From the NCBI RefSeq assembly GCF_024753245.1, contig NZ_JANUGX010000004.1:124001-188000 (forward strand): a DNA stretch of 64,000 nucleotides. The letters are read 5' to 3'. Every line of letters begins with the position of its first letter. Position 1 is the stretch's first letter. The position numbers were made by a program, and so were the translations under genes. Origin of the DNA: Massilia norwichensis (GTDB lineage Bacteria > Pseudomonadota > Gammaproteobacteria > Burkholderiales > Burkholderiaceae_D). Shown piece after piece: positions 49,243 through 57,269 of this stretch. The notes beneath the pieces are model-generated. The model was not told where the DNA came from. It did not search any database and saw only the letters and a list, made by a program, of their open reading frames with translations.

Positions 49243-49527
49243 TCACAGGTTCTTGACTTCTTCCGGCATCGGGAAGAAGGTCGGGTGGCGGTAGACCTTG
49301 CTGTTCGAGGGTTCGAACAGCGCGTCCTTGTCGCTCGGGCTGGAGGCGACGATGTCGGCCGCCTTCACGACCCAGATCGAGACGCCTTCGTTACGGCGCG
49401 TGTAGACGTCGCGTGCGTTGTTGATCGCCATCTCGGCGTCCGGTGCGTGCAGGCTGCCGACGTGTTTGTGGGCCAGGCCATGCTGGCTGCGGATGAAGAC
49501 TTCCCACAGCGGCCATTCTTTGCTCAT
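49243..49527 (-). CDS. paaB: PaaB: subunit of the phenylacetyl-CoA epoxidase
   Basis: A small subunit of 94 residues: KEWPLWEVFIRSQHGLAHKH, VGSLHAPDAEMAINNARDVY and TRRNEGVSIWVVKAADIVAS follow PaaB over its whole length. It bridges PaaAC dimers. GGAGAC before the ATG at 49527 fixes the start, and an open frame upstream through the repeat is not part of the gene. The stop overlaps the upstream possible paaC start. Confidence 0.96.
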   Translation of the reverse strand: MSKEWPLWEVFIRSQHGLAHKHVGSLHAPDAEMAINNARDVYTRRNEGVSIWVVKAADIVASSPSDKDALFEPSNSKVYRHPTFFPMPEEVKNL

Positions 49528-49545
49528 TTTTTGTCTCCGTGTCAG

Positions 49546-49634
49546 TCGTCGCCCCCGCGCAGGCGGGGGCCCAAGTTTTGCTCGCATCTCGACTGCTCGA
49601 CAAACTTGGGTTCCCGCCTGCGCGGGAACGACGG
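49546..49634. repeat. Dispersed palindrome family A, copy 5 (paaA-paaB gap)
   Basis: GTCGTCGCCCCCGCGCAGGC at one end and TTCCCGCCTGCGCGGGAACG-ACGG at the other, each a hairpin, in the 113-base gap between paaA and paaB. Confidence 0.85.
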
Positions 49635-49640
49635 TAATGA

Positions 49641-50630
49641 TTAGGCGGCGGCCTTTTTGTCCGCCTGCTTGTCCGCATACGCCACCAGCGCATCGCGGAA
49701 CCATTCGCCGTCTTCCCATGCCTTGACGCGGGTGCGCAGGCGCTCCTTGTTGCAGGGACCGTTGCCCTTCAGGACGTTCTGGAATTCGCTCCAGTCGATC
49801 TCGCCGAAGTCGTAGCTGCCGCGTTCCTCGTTCCACTTCAGGTCCGGGTCGGGGATGGTGAGGCCGAGGAATTCGGCCTGCGGCACGGTCTGGTCGACCA
49901 TGCGCTGGCGCAGCTCGTCGTTCGAGAACAGCTTGATCCGCCACTGGCTCGACTGCGCGCTGTTGACCGACTCGGCATCGGACGGGCCGAACATCATCAG
50001 CGAGGGCCACCACCAGCGGTTCAGCGCATCCTGGGCCATCGCCTTTTGCTCGGGCGAGCCCTGGGCCAGCTTCATCATGATGTCGTAGCCCTGGCGCGCG
50101 TGGAAGGACTCTTCCTTGCAGACGCGGATCATGGCGCGCGCATACGGGCCGTAGGAGCAGCGGCAGAGCGGGATCTGGTTGATGATCGCCGAGCCGTCGA
50201 CCAGCCAGCCGATGGCGCCGATGTCGGCCCAGCTCAGGGTCGGGTAGTTGAAGATGCTCGAGTACTTGGCTTTGCCGGAATGCAGGGCTTCGAGCAGCTC
50301 GTCGCGCGACACGCCGAGGGTCTCGGCGGCACTGTACAGGTACAGGCCGTGGCCGGCCTCGTCCTGGATCTTGGCCAGCAGGATCGATTTGCGCTTGAGC
50401 GTGGGCGCACGCGTGACCCAGTTACCTTCCGGCAGCTGGCCGACGATCTCGGAGTGGGCGTGCTGGGAAATCTGGCGGATCAGGGTCTTGCGGTAAGCCT
50501 CGGGCATCCAGTCCTTCGGCTCGATCTTGACCCCGGCATCGATGCGGGCCTGGAAGGCCTGCTCTTCCGCGCTCATGTCGTCGCGGGTCTGGACCTTCTT
50601 GAGGCCGGTTTCTACCAGTTGGGCGTACAT
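49641..50630 (-). CDS. paaA: PaaA: catalytic di-iron subunit of the phenylacetyl-CoA epoxidase
   Basis: The oxygenase subunit that epoxidises phenylacetyl-CoA, 329 residues. The ferritin-like core with ligand helices is visible: [20 protein letters not shown] (E/ExxH pair) and [20 protein letters not shown] (second ExxH). [18 protein letters not shown] and [13 protein letters not shown] are strongly conserved in PaaA. First gene of the operon, divergent from paaX across 133 bases. Confidence 0.97.
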   Translation of the reverse strand: MYAQLVETGLKKVQTRDDMSAEEQAFQARIDAGVKIEPKDWMPEAYRKTLIRQISQHAHSEIVGQLPEGNWVTRAPTLKRKSILLAKIQDEAGHGLYLYSAAETLGVSRDELLEALHSGKAKYSSIFNYPTLSWADIGAIGWLVDGSAIINQIPLCRCSYGPYARAMIRVCKEESFHARQGYDIMMKLAQGSPEQKAMAQDALNRWWWPSLMMFGPSDAESVNSAQSSQWRIKLFSNDELRQRMVDQTVPQAEFLGLTIPDPDLKWNEERGSYDFGEIDWSEFQNVLKGNGPCNKERLRTRVKAWEDGEWFRDALVAYADKQADKKAAA

Positions 50631-50763
50631 GGTGAGGCGTCTCCGTTTGTGTTCTCACTGAATCCATAATACGATACAAAAAATCAGATGTACACCAGAA
50701 TTTTGAATCATATCGAGATGCAAGTTTCTGTCGTATGCATCCTGATTGCGGTAAAGTAATCAT
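50631..50763. promoter_or_regulatory. Divergent paaA/paaX control region
   Basis: An AT-rich 133-base region. On the minus strand TATTAT (50669-50664) is a plausible -10 for paaA. ATACGATAC at 50669-50677 and TCGTAT at 50731-50736 form an inverted pair around it, and TGATT/AATCA words occur several times. These are candidates for PaaX binding, but the exact operator is not certain. Confidence 0.45.
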
Positions 50764-51690
50764 ATGAAAATGCTCAGCAGCAACGACTGGATTACCCGTT
50801 TCCTTGCCACCGACCCGCCGCGCTCGAAGTCGCTGGTCATGACGATCTTCGGCGACGCCATCGCCCCGCACGGCGCACGCCTGTGGCTGGGCAGCCTGAT
50901 CGAACTGGTGGCGCCGATGGGCGTCACCGACCGCCTGGTGCGCACCAGCGTGTTCCGTCTGGCGCAGGAAGGCTGGCTGGTCGCCAACCGCGAAGGCCGC
51001 CGCAGCAGCTATGCGCTGCTGCCCGAAGCGCGGCCGCGTTTCGAGCGCGCCAATCGCCGCATCTACGCGCCGCCCGGCCTCGACTGGGATGGCCGCTGGA
51101 CCGTCGTGATGGCGCCCAACGGCAGCATCGACGCTGCCCTGCGCGCGGCCGTGCGCAAGGAGCTCGAGTGGGAGGGCTATGCGATGCTGGCGCCCGGTCT
51201 GCTGACGCACCCGGCCGCCGATGCCGCGACCCTGGCCGAGATCCTGGAGCGCGTGAAGGGCAGCGGCAGGATCTTCGTCTGCAGCGCCGCCGAACTGCCG
51301 GGCGCCGGCTCGCGTCCGCTGGGCGAGCTGGTGCAGGAGGCCTGGGATCTGTCCGGCGTGGTGGCCAACTACCGCCGCTTCATCGCCGAATTCACGCCGC
51401 TGCTGGACCTGCTGCGCGCCGAGCCCCAGCTGGCGAACCAGGATGCCTTCGTGGTGCGCAGCCTGCTGATCCACGCCTACCGCCGGGTCCAGCTGCACGA
51501 TCCGATGCTGCCGCTCGCGCTGCTGCCGCAACCCTGGCCGGGCTCGGAAGCGTATGCGCTGGCGCAGGCGATCTACCGCCTGACCTGGGAAGCGGCCGAG
51601 GCGCACCTGATGGTCGTGCTGCGGCGCGAGGATGCGGATGCGCCCGATGCGGACGGCGGTTTTTACGAGAGGTTCGGCGGATTGCGCTGA
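50764..51690 (+). CDS. paaX: PaaX: phenylacetic acid catabolism repressor
   Basis: A GntR-like regulator of 308 residues that leaves its operator when phenylacetyl-CoA binds. The N-terminal winged helix reads LIELVAPMGVTDRLVRTSVF followed by RLAQEGWLVANREGRRSSYAL. The central and C-terminal domains have LDWDGRWTVVMAP and YRRFIAEFTPLLDLL, as in PaaX. It is divergent from paaA, the usual place. No strong ribosome site precedes the ATG, suggesting low expression. The last 28 bases overlap the convergent DUF2442 gene. Confidence 0.95.
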   Translation: MKMLSSNDWITRFLATDPPRSKSLVMTIFGDAIAPHGARLWLGSLIELVAPMGVTDRLVRTSVFRLAQEGWLVANREGRRSSYALLPEARPRFERANRRIYAPPGLDWDGRWTVVMAPNGSIDAALRAAVRKELEWEGYAMLAPGLLTHPAADAATLAEILERVKGSGRIFVCSAAELPGAGSRPLGELVQEAWDLSGVVANYRRFIAEFTPLLDLLRAEPQLANQDAFVVRSLLIHAYRRVQLHDPMLPLALLPQPWPGSEAYALAQAIYRLTWEAAEAHLMVVLRREDADAPDADGGFYERFGGLR

Positions 51691-51926
51691 GGCGTGGCCA
51701 TCGACAGCCGGATGCTCTCGAGACCCAGCTCCAGGTCGAGCCCCGGCCAGTACAGGCAGGTATCCCCAAAACATTGCACCCGGCACAGCTGCGCGACGGT
51801 GGCGTGCTCGAACCAGGGGAACAGGGCGAACGGCAGGTAGAGCTCTTCACGGTGGCAGCGCAGCCAGAAGCCTTGCGCATCGATGCTGGTGATCTCGGCA
51901 CGTGCCACGCGGATTTCGTTTTTCAT
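51663..51926 (-). CDS. DUF2442-like small protein
   Basis: An 87-residue protein. KNEIRVARAEITSIDAQGFW then LRCHREELYLPFALFPWFEH resembles DUF2442, whose members read a short beta-strand set and PWF-type helix, and which often pair with DUF4160 proteins as toxin-antitoxin-like units. No DUF4160 gene is next to it. It ends in a divergent tail (TPQRNPPNLS). The start at 51926 follows GAGGAAAA. The 3' end overlaps paaX. Confidence 0.7.
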   Translation of the reverse strand: MKNEIRVARAEITSIDAQGFWLRCHREELYLPFALFPWFEHATVAQLCRVQCFGDTCLYWPGLDLELGLESIRLSMATPQRNPPNLS

Positions 51927-52076
51927 TGCTGGTTTTCCTCCCAAACGAGCACCTTAGCAAAGGCCAGATGTGCCGCATTTGAGCGGCAGCAGATGACCAG
52001 ATTTGCGCGTCCAAACGAGTCATGGGTATCATGCACGCCTTACCACTCAAATAACAGGACCGAGGTCCTACCCGCC

Positions 52077-53216
52077 ATGTCTATCAAGATCAGCAGCCAG
52101 TTCGACGCTGGCGCCATCGATATCGTCAACGCCACAAGCGCCAACGCCATCGACCTGAACATCCGCAAGGATTCGCACGCCGACATCACCCAGTGGTTCT
52201 ACTTCCGCCTGCAGGGCGCGCAAGCGCAACCCTGCACGATCCGCCTGCTCAACGCCGGCCAGTCGGCCTATCCGCAGGGCTGGGAAGACTACAACGCGAT
52301 GGCGAGCTACGACCGCGTCAACTGGTTCCGCGTGCCGACCAGCTTCGACGGCCAGGTCCTGACCATCGAGCACACTCCGGCCATGGACAGCGTCTACTAC
52401 GCCTACTTCGAGCCTTACTCGTGGGAGCGCCACCTGGAGCTGCTGGACCGCGCCCAGCTGTCCGAGCACGTGCGCATGGTCGACCTGGGTTCGACCGTCG
52501 ACGGCCGCGACCTGAACATGCTGATCATCGGTGAACCGTCGCCGGAAAAGAAAAAGGTCTGGGTCATCGCACGCCAGCACCCGGGCGAGACGATGGCCGA
52601 GTGGTTCGTCGAGGGCATGCTCGACGCCCTGCTCGATCCGGCCCATCCGTTCGGACGGCAACTGCTGAAAGAAACGGTGTTCTACGTGGTGCCGAACATG
52701 AACCCGGACGGTTCGGTGCGCGGCAACCTGCGCACCAATGCCGCCGGCGCCAACCTGAACCGCGAGTGGCTGAACCCGACCATGGAGCGCAGCCCGGAAG
52801 TCTTCCTGGTCAAGCAGAAGATGCATGAAGTCGGCGTCGACATGTGCCTCGACGTGCACGGCGACGAAGGCCTGCCCTACGTGTTCGTGGCCGGCAGCGA
52901 ATCCCTGCCGAACTTCACCGCCGAACAAGCCGCGGCCCAGAAGGCATTCTCGGATGCCTTCATGATCGCCAGCCCGGACTTCCAGGACGTGCACGGCTAC
53001 GGCGAGACGCCCTACAGCGAAGAAACGCTGACCATGGGTTCGCCGCACATCACCCACGCCTTCGGCTGCCTGTCGCTGACGCTGGAACTGCCGTTCAAGG
53101 ACAACGCCAACGATCCGGATCCGCTGGTCGGCTGGGACGGCGCGCGCAGCGCACGCCTCGGCGCCGCGGTGCTGCAGCCGGTGCTGCAGGCGGTCCGCGC
53201 GATCAAAAAGGTGTAA
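52077..53216 (+). CDS. M14-family metallocarboxypeptidase (cytosolic, AGBL/Nna1-like)
   Basis: A 379-residue zinc carboxypeptidase. The N-terminal beta domain (about 1-130: ITQWFYFRLQGAQAQPCTIR) is that of the cytosolic carboxypeptidase subfamily. In the catalytic domain HPGETMAEW supplies the first His and Glu, LDVHGDEGLPYVF the second His, NMNPDGSVRGNLR and NAAGANLNREW the substrate-binding Arg/Asn, and TLELPFKDN the general-base Glu. No signal peptide. A short palindrome AGGAC-CGA-GGTCCT lies before the ATG. Bacterial relatives cut C-terminal residues from peptides or deglutamylate proteins; substrate unknown. Confidence 0.9.
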   Translation: MSIKISSQFDAGAIDIVNATSANAIDLNIRKDSHADITQWFYFRLQGAQAQPCTIRLLNAGQSAYPQGWEDYNAMASYDRVNWFRVPTSFDGQVLTIEHTPAMDSVYYAYFEPYSWERHLELLDRAQLSEHVRMVDLGSTVDGRDLNMLIIGEPSPEKKKVWVIARQHPGETMAEWFVEGMLDALLDPAHPFGRQLLKETVFYVVPNMNPDGSVRGNLRTNAAGANLNREWLNPTMERSPEVFLVKQKMHEVGVDMCLDVHGDEGLPYVFVAGSESLPNFTAEQAAAQKAFSDAFMIASPDFQDVHGYGETPYSEETLTMGSPHITHAFGCLSLTLELPFKDNANDPDPLVGWDGARSARLGAAVLQPVLQAVRAIKKV

Positions 53217-53274
53217 TTCGTTCGTGTGGGCTCATGCCAGGGTCATCGCGCCCTGGCTTTGCTTGACCAGAGCT

Positions 53275-55002
53275 TCAGGCAAAAGCGAACGCTTCAGAAT
53301 CCTGCCAAGGGTGCTCGTTTGTCACCTGGCTGCTGCGCGAGTAAACATTGCCGTTGTTCCACAAATACCATGCCCAGAGAAAGCTCAGCGTTCGCCCTGC
53401 AGTGCCATCGCCGGCATCGCAACGACGTATTAGGCCCTGTACATGCGGCATATTGAAGGCGCCTGTTTCCTCGTGAAAGCCATCAAACATTCGTGCCGGA
53501 CCAGCGGGTGCCTGAGACAGCCAGCTCGCGAAGTCTTGATGATCGAATCGGCGCCGATGTCGCACCAGGCGCTTGCTTGCATAGTCGAACACATGCATTA
53601 ACTCACGGTGAATTCGTGAGGCGCCAATCCGCACGCCGGTGTTTGCATCCGGGTAGCTGCCAAGAATTTTACTGGTACGTTTCAATAAATGGATGACGAA
53701 ACGATTGTCGCGCTTTTCTTCCGGCCGTACCCGCAGAATCAAATCAACAAGTGGGGGATATCCGAACGGAAAAGCGACCCCGATGTGCTGTCGCCACATC
53801 TGCGCGCTCGACTTGGATACCTTGCCTAGGAATTCTTCTATATAAAGCATCTGCAGGGTACCGGCTGTATCCAGCTCACGCTGATGGCGTGCGACTTTAT
53901 CGGTCAAGTGAATACGCGCCTGCTCCCCCAGTAGCTGCTGGTACGGCTCAACAAAGCATTGTTTTCGCTCTGCGTACGTCGGTTCAAAACGTTTCCACAA
54001 CTGTTCGGCCAGGCTTTTACCTTCTATTCGCGACAGGGAACTGTCGCACGGGTACTGGTGCATTTCCCCGATCTTGTAAAGCTCTCCAAACGCGCCATGC
54101 AGCATGATTCCGTCAGGCTTTACATGCTGCCGTAACCACATTGCTTCGACTTCGGACGAAAAACTCATCCCATGCATCGCTTCTGAGGCCTGTGCCATCA
54201 GAAAAGGCAAATTCGCGGCGAACTCTTCATTAAGTGGATACTCGGCGTGCGGCACCTCGCAGGCCTTGGCCATACCTTTCGCGTAGGACAAAGCACGACT
54301 GCCTGGCACGCCTGTACTGTAAGTTCGGACGCTTTTCCCCAGAAATTGACATGCCGCCAACAAGCATCGGGAATCAGCGCCGCCCGATAGCGTGACACTG
54401 ACACTGTCGATTCCCCTGGTCGCCATTTCCACACCTTCGAGAAAAAGGTCGACCAGTTCGTCCTTCACATTATCGAAGGCCAGGTCAGCATTTGCCAGTA
54501 GCCGCACCGGGTCCCACAGGGTGCGGCTACTGATCTGCAGTGTGTCGAGATCCACGGTCATCGCAATGCCGCCAGCGACGGTCGAAATACAGGATGATGT
54601 CGTGCGTCGATCGAGAGGCACGTTCAGAGCAAGAATGTCGCTCATCGCCCCTTGGTCGGGACTGGCAGAACCCTGACAACGACGAGCCAGTGCATGAAAA
54701 TCGCCGGACAGATAAATTACGTCCCGCTCACATGCCAAATAAAGTGGATAAAGCCCGAACCGGTCGGTAACGATCGTCAGCGTGCGGGCTGCCGTATCGT
54801 GACGCAGCAAAGCGAACTGGCCGAAAAGCTGCGGTATCGCCTCGATGGCCAGGGCGGCTGGCGAATCGGCATCGGCAAAGGAACCAGCTAGATAAGTGTG
54901 CACATGGGGCGCCCCTCCAGGGTGGAAAGCAAACGTCCTGTTCGGATCGATCAGGACGGCTTGGCGCTGCCCGCTAAAGGTGAGATCGGTAGAAGCAGTC
55001 AA
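53275..55002 (-). CDS. Asparagine-synthetase-like ATP-dependent amide/isopeptide ligase, orphan
   Basis: About 575 residues. The N-terminal part resembles a truncated Ntn glutaminase-like domain (LFGQFALLRHDTAARTLTIV; TDRFGLYPLYLACERD) but no N-terminal Cys nucleophile is present. The synthetase half has the PP-loop SVTLSGGADSRCLLAA that adenylates a carboxylate. This resembles AsnB relatives without glutaminase activity, such as lasso-peptide cyclases and polysaccharide-cluster enzymes. No ATG starts it; TTG at 55000-55002 has GAGG five bases upstream, and a TTG at 55021-55023 is the alternative. GC is visibly lower (about 55%) than the neighbours, suggesting transfer. No precursor peptide, transglutaminase-like partner or transporter is adjacent. 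Confidence 0.7.
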   Translation of the reverse strand: MTASTDLTFSGQRQAVLIDPNRTFAFHPGGAPHVHTYLAGSFADADSPAALAIEAIPQLFGQFALLRHDTAARTLTIVTDRFGLYPLYLACERDVIYLSGDFHALARRCQGSASPDQGAMSDILALNVPLDRRTTSSCISTVAGGIAMTVDLDTLQISSRTLWDPVRLLANADLAFDNVKDELVDLFLEGVEMATRGIDSVSVTLSGGADSRCLLAACQFLGKSVRTYSTGVPGSRALSYAKGMAKACEVPHAEYPLNEEFAANLPFLMAQASEAMHGMSFSSEVEAMWLRQHVKPDGIMLHGAFGELYKIGEMHQYPCDSSLSRIEGKSLAEQLWKRFEPTYAERKQCFVEPYQQLLGEQARIHLTDKVARHQRELDTAGTLQMLYIEEFLGKVSKSSAQMWRQHIGVAFPFGYPPLVDLILRVRPEEKRDNRFVIHLLKRTSKILGSYPDANTGVRIGASRIHRELMHVFDYASKRLVRHRRRFDHQDFASWLSQAPAGPARMFDGFHEETGAFNMPHVQGLIRRCDAGDGTAGRTLSFLWAWYLWNNGNVYSRSSQVTNEHPWQDSEAFAFA

Positions 55003-55023
55003 GACATCCTCGATGTTATCCAA

Positions 55024-55151
55024 AACTTGGCAATAATTATTGTTATTTGGACATATTTTAATACAGAAAAATTAATTCTAAATTGTTAATCTGGAACCAG
55101 AGCCCACGTGTCCGGTCAAAGCATGAGCGGCAAACAGGAGCGGAGCGTGCA
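55024..55151. other. AT-rich gap between the asparagine-synthetase-like and SGNH-like genes
   Basis: Bases 55024-55090 are about 75% A+T, far from the window average, and hold no convincing gene. It is likely to carry the promoter of the minus-strand gene, and its composition suits silencing by H-NS/MvaT-like proteins (inference). Confidence 0.5.
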
Positions 55152-55961
55152 ATGGGCATCGTGTATCGGCCAGGTGAAAGTCCGGAACCGGGAGCACCGT
55201 CTCCCGCCGGACTCGCGCTGGGCGATTCCTGGTTCTGGCATGCCGATCAGACGCTGCTGCAGGCGCTGGTCGAGCATCCGCGGGTCGCGCCCGAACATGC
55301 GGCGATCCGCCTGCTCGGCTTCAACGGCGCCCGGCTGAACCAGTACATCGGCGACGGCGCCTATGCCGACGTGATCCACATGCACCTGGTGCCGGATTTT
55401 CACTTCAGCGAGTTCTATCTCGGCGGCTTCGCCAACGACGCCCTCGAACACCGGCTGGCGCTGCGCAACGACTGCGCCTCCGCCTCCGATCCCGCCGCCT
55501 GCTTTTCCGCGGCGCGGCTCGACCTCATGCTGTACCACATCAGCGAAGGCCTGAACGGCATCATCCGCACCATCCGCTGGGCCTATCGCAAGACGCCCTG
55601 GCTGCAGCCGATCTTCCTGAACGGCTACGATTATCCGGTCCCCGACGGCCGCGGCTTCGTCGACAGCCATGGCGGCTGGATCACGGCGGTGATGGACGAC
55701 GCCAACGTCGACCCCGACCCGGCCTTCCGCATGGAGGTCGTCAAGCGCATGATCGACTTCGTCAACGACGAGGTGCTGGCCGAATTCCACTCGCCGCTGG
55801 AGCGCGTATTCCACGTCGACAGCCGCGGCGTGCTGGCGCGCGATGCGCCGCATTACACCGACGACTGGGAAAACGAGGGTTATCCAACCCGCGAAGGATT
55901 CACCAAGATCCTCGAGCGGGCATGGTTTCCCATGCTCGCGCCATTCAGGATCGTGAATTAA
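55152..55961 (+). CDS. SGNH/GDSL-hydrolase-like protein lacking the usual catalytic His
   Basis: A 269-residue soluble protein. GLALGDSWFWHADQTLL is SGNH block I with Ser as nucleophile; the Asn/Gly oxyanion region is GFNGARLNQYIG. Near the C-terminus, where relatives read NELHPT, it reads DDWENEGYPTREGF, so the catalytic His appears to be Tyr. It may have lost hydrolase activity or use another residue. GGAG six bases before the ATG fixes the start. No signal peptide. Divergent from the asparagine-synthetase-like gene; GC is back to normal. Confidence 0.7.
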   Translation: MGIVYRPGESPEPGAPSPAGLALGDSWFWHADQTLLQALVEHPRVAPEHAAIRLLGFNGARLNQYIGDGAYADVIHMHLVPDFHFSEFYLGGFANDALEHRLALRNDCASASDPAACFSAARLDLMLYHISEGLNGIIRTIRWAYRKTPWLQPIFLNGYDYPVPDGRGFVDSHGGWITAVMDDANVDPDPAFRMEVVKRMIDFVNDEVLAEFHSPLERVFHVDSRGVLARDAPHYTDDWENEGYPTREGFTKILERAWFPMLAPFRIVN

Positions 55962-56079
55962 CAGTCCCGAATGCCCATGCTGGTAGCGCGCGCGCCACAG
56001 TTCCCTGCCGCGCGTGGACTTCCTTCCGCTATGCAATGCGTCAGCGCAAATTTCCGTAGAGCACAAAATGATATTCATA

Positions 56080-56099
56080 AAAATGCTTCTGGGCATTTT
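56080..56099. terminator. Small hairpin between the SGNH-like gene and the porin gene
   Basis: AAAATGC, loop TTCTGG, GCATTTT: a perfect 7-bp stem with A/T outer ends, 31 bases before the porin ATG. Could be a weak terminator of the upstream gene or part of the porin leader. Confidence 0.4.
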
Positions 56100-56129
56100 C
56101 TATCGATATCATTTACAAAGGATGGGATG

Positions 56130-57206
56130 ATGAAACTGATTGGGACCGCAGCCATTCGGAACACCGCCTTGATCGCCGGCATGCTCGCTTGCAGCAGCGC
56201 CTTTGCACAGCAGTCGAATGTCGATGTCTACGGCATCATCGACGTGCTGGTCGGCCCGACCACCAACCTCACGAAAGACAAAGGCACGACCTGGCGCGTC
56301 AGCTCGAGCGGCATGAACGTCTCGCGACTGGGCTTCAAGGGCGCGGAAGACCTGGGCGGCGGCCTGAAAGCGGTCTACCAGCTCGAAATGGGCCTGGGCA
56401 TCGATACCGGCAGCACCGACAACCCGCTGTTCAAGCGCCAGGCCAACGTCGGCCTCGAGGGCAGCTACGGGCGCGTGATCCTGGGCCGTTCCTTCACCTC
56501 GGTGTATGACTTCATGCTGCCCTACGACCCGATGGGCTATGCGCCCTTCTATTCCTGGGTCCCGACCGGCAATGCCAGTGGCATCAGCAAATACGGCATG
56601 ACCACCGGCTTCGACAACCTGATCAAATACTCGGGCAAGTTCGGTCCCCTGTCGCTGGGCCTGAGCTATGGCGCCGGCGAGCAGTCGGCCACCATCGGTG
56701 ACAGCGCCAAGGGCGCGGTGGCGCTGAACTATGCGATGGGACCGGTGTCGGTGGTGGGCACCTACGAGCGCATCAACGGCAACAAGCTGGCAACCGGCGT
56801 GCGCGACGAGACCACGGCCTGGCACCTGGGCGCGATGTACAGCAGCGGCAAGCTGAAGCTGCAGAGCGGTGCGCGCGATTACCGGCTGCAGGCGGCCAAG
56901 CCGCTGACGCCGGACGTGCGCGCCCGCCTGTACTGGCTGGGTGTCAATTACCAGTTCGCGTCACCGGTGTCGGTGACCGGTGCCGTGTATTACCAGGACG
57001 TGCGCAACGTGCCAGTCGTCACCCAGGCCGACCCGATCATGTACGTGGCCCGTGTCAGCTATGCGCTCAGCAAGCGCACCGCCCTGTACACGGTCGGCGG
57101 TTATGCCAAGACCAGGCACAACCAGCTGGTCAGCCTGTCGCGGGACGAGGGCGGCTTCGACAGCGACATGCGTAGCCTGCAGGTCGGTATCAACCACCGC
57201 TTCTGA
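56130..57206 (+). CDS. General porin (Gram-negative OmpC-like, 16-strand type)
   Basis: A 358-residue outer-membrane porin. The signal peptide (MKLIGTAAIRNTALIAGMLA, ending SSAFA) is followed by QSNVDVYGIIDVLVG, the typical first strand of Burkholderiales porins; GLEGSYGRVILGRSF (loop 2/3) and the final strand LQVGINHRF with terminal Phe complete the family pattern. Two in-frame ATGs overlap (56127, 56130); AAAGGA at 56117-56122 gives better spacing to the second. The gene has its own terminator at 57222-57251. Substrate selectivity is not predictable. Confidence 0.93.
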   Translation: MKLIGTAAIRNTALIAGMLACSSAFAQQSNVDVYGIIDVLVGPTTNLTKDKGTTWRVSSSGMNVSRLGFKGAEDLGGGLKAVYQLEMGLGIDTGSTDNPLFKRQANVGLEGSYGRVILGRSFTSVYDFMLPYDPMGYAPFYSWVPTGNASGISKYGMTTGFDNLIKYSGKFGPLSLGLSYGAGEQSATIGDSAKGAVALNYAMGPVSVVGTYERINGNKLATGVRDETTAWHLGAMYSSGKLKLQSGARDYRLQAAKPLTPDVRARLYWLGVNYQFASPVSVTGAVYYQDVRNVPVVTQADPIMYVARVSYALSKRTALYTVGGYAKTRHNQLVSLSRDEGGFDSDMRSLQVGINHRF

Positions 57207-57221
57207 ACCAGCGCCGCCAAT

Positions 57222-57251
57222 AAAAAAGGCAGCGCGTACGCTGCCTTTTTT
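57222..57251. terminator. Bidirectional terminator between porin and pmbA
   Basis: AAAAAAGGCAGCG, loop CGTA, CGCTGCCTTTTTT: a perfect 13-bp stem with A/T tracts on both sides, serving the convergent genes. Confidence 0.9.
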
Positions 57252-57269
57252 CTTTTGCCTGCGCCAGCC

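Noticed and set aside
51663..51926. DUF2442 gene as part of a toxin-antitoxin module
   Set aside because: No DUF4160 or other small partner gene lies next to it; its neighbours are paaX and a carboxypeptidase.
54898..55089. A 63-codon plus-strand frame opposite the start of the asparagine-synthetase-like gene as a possible lasso-peptide precursor
   Set aside because: It overlaps the coding strand of the synthetase gene, has no leader/core pattern or ribosome site, and extends into the AT-rich gap by chance.
56067..56080. ATGATATTCAT palindrome upstream of the porin gene as a Fur or NagC site
   Set aside because: The symmetric core is only 11 bases in an AT-rich region and fits neither consensus beyond the half-sites.
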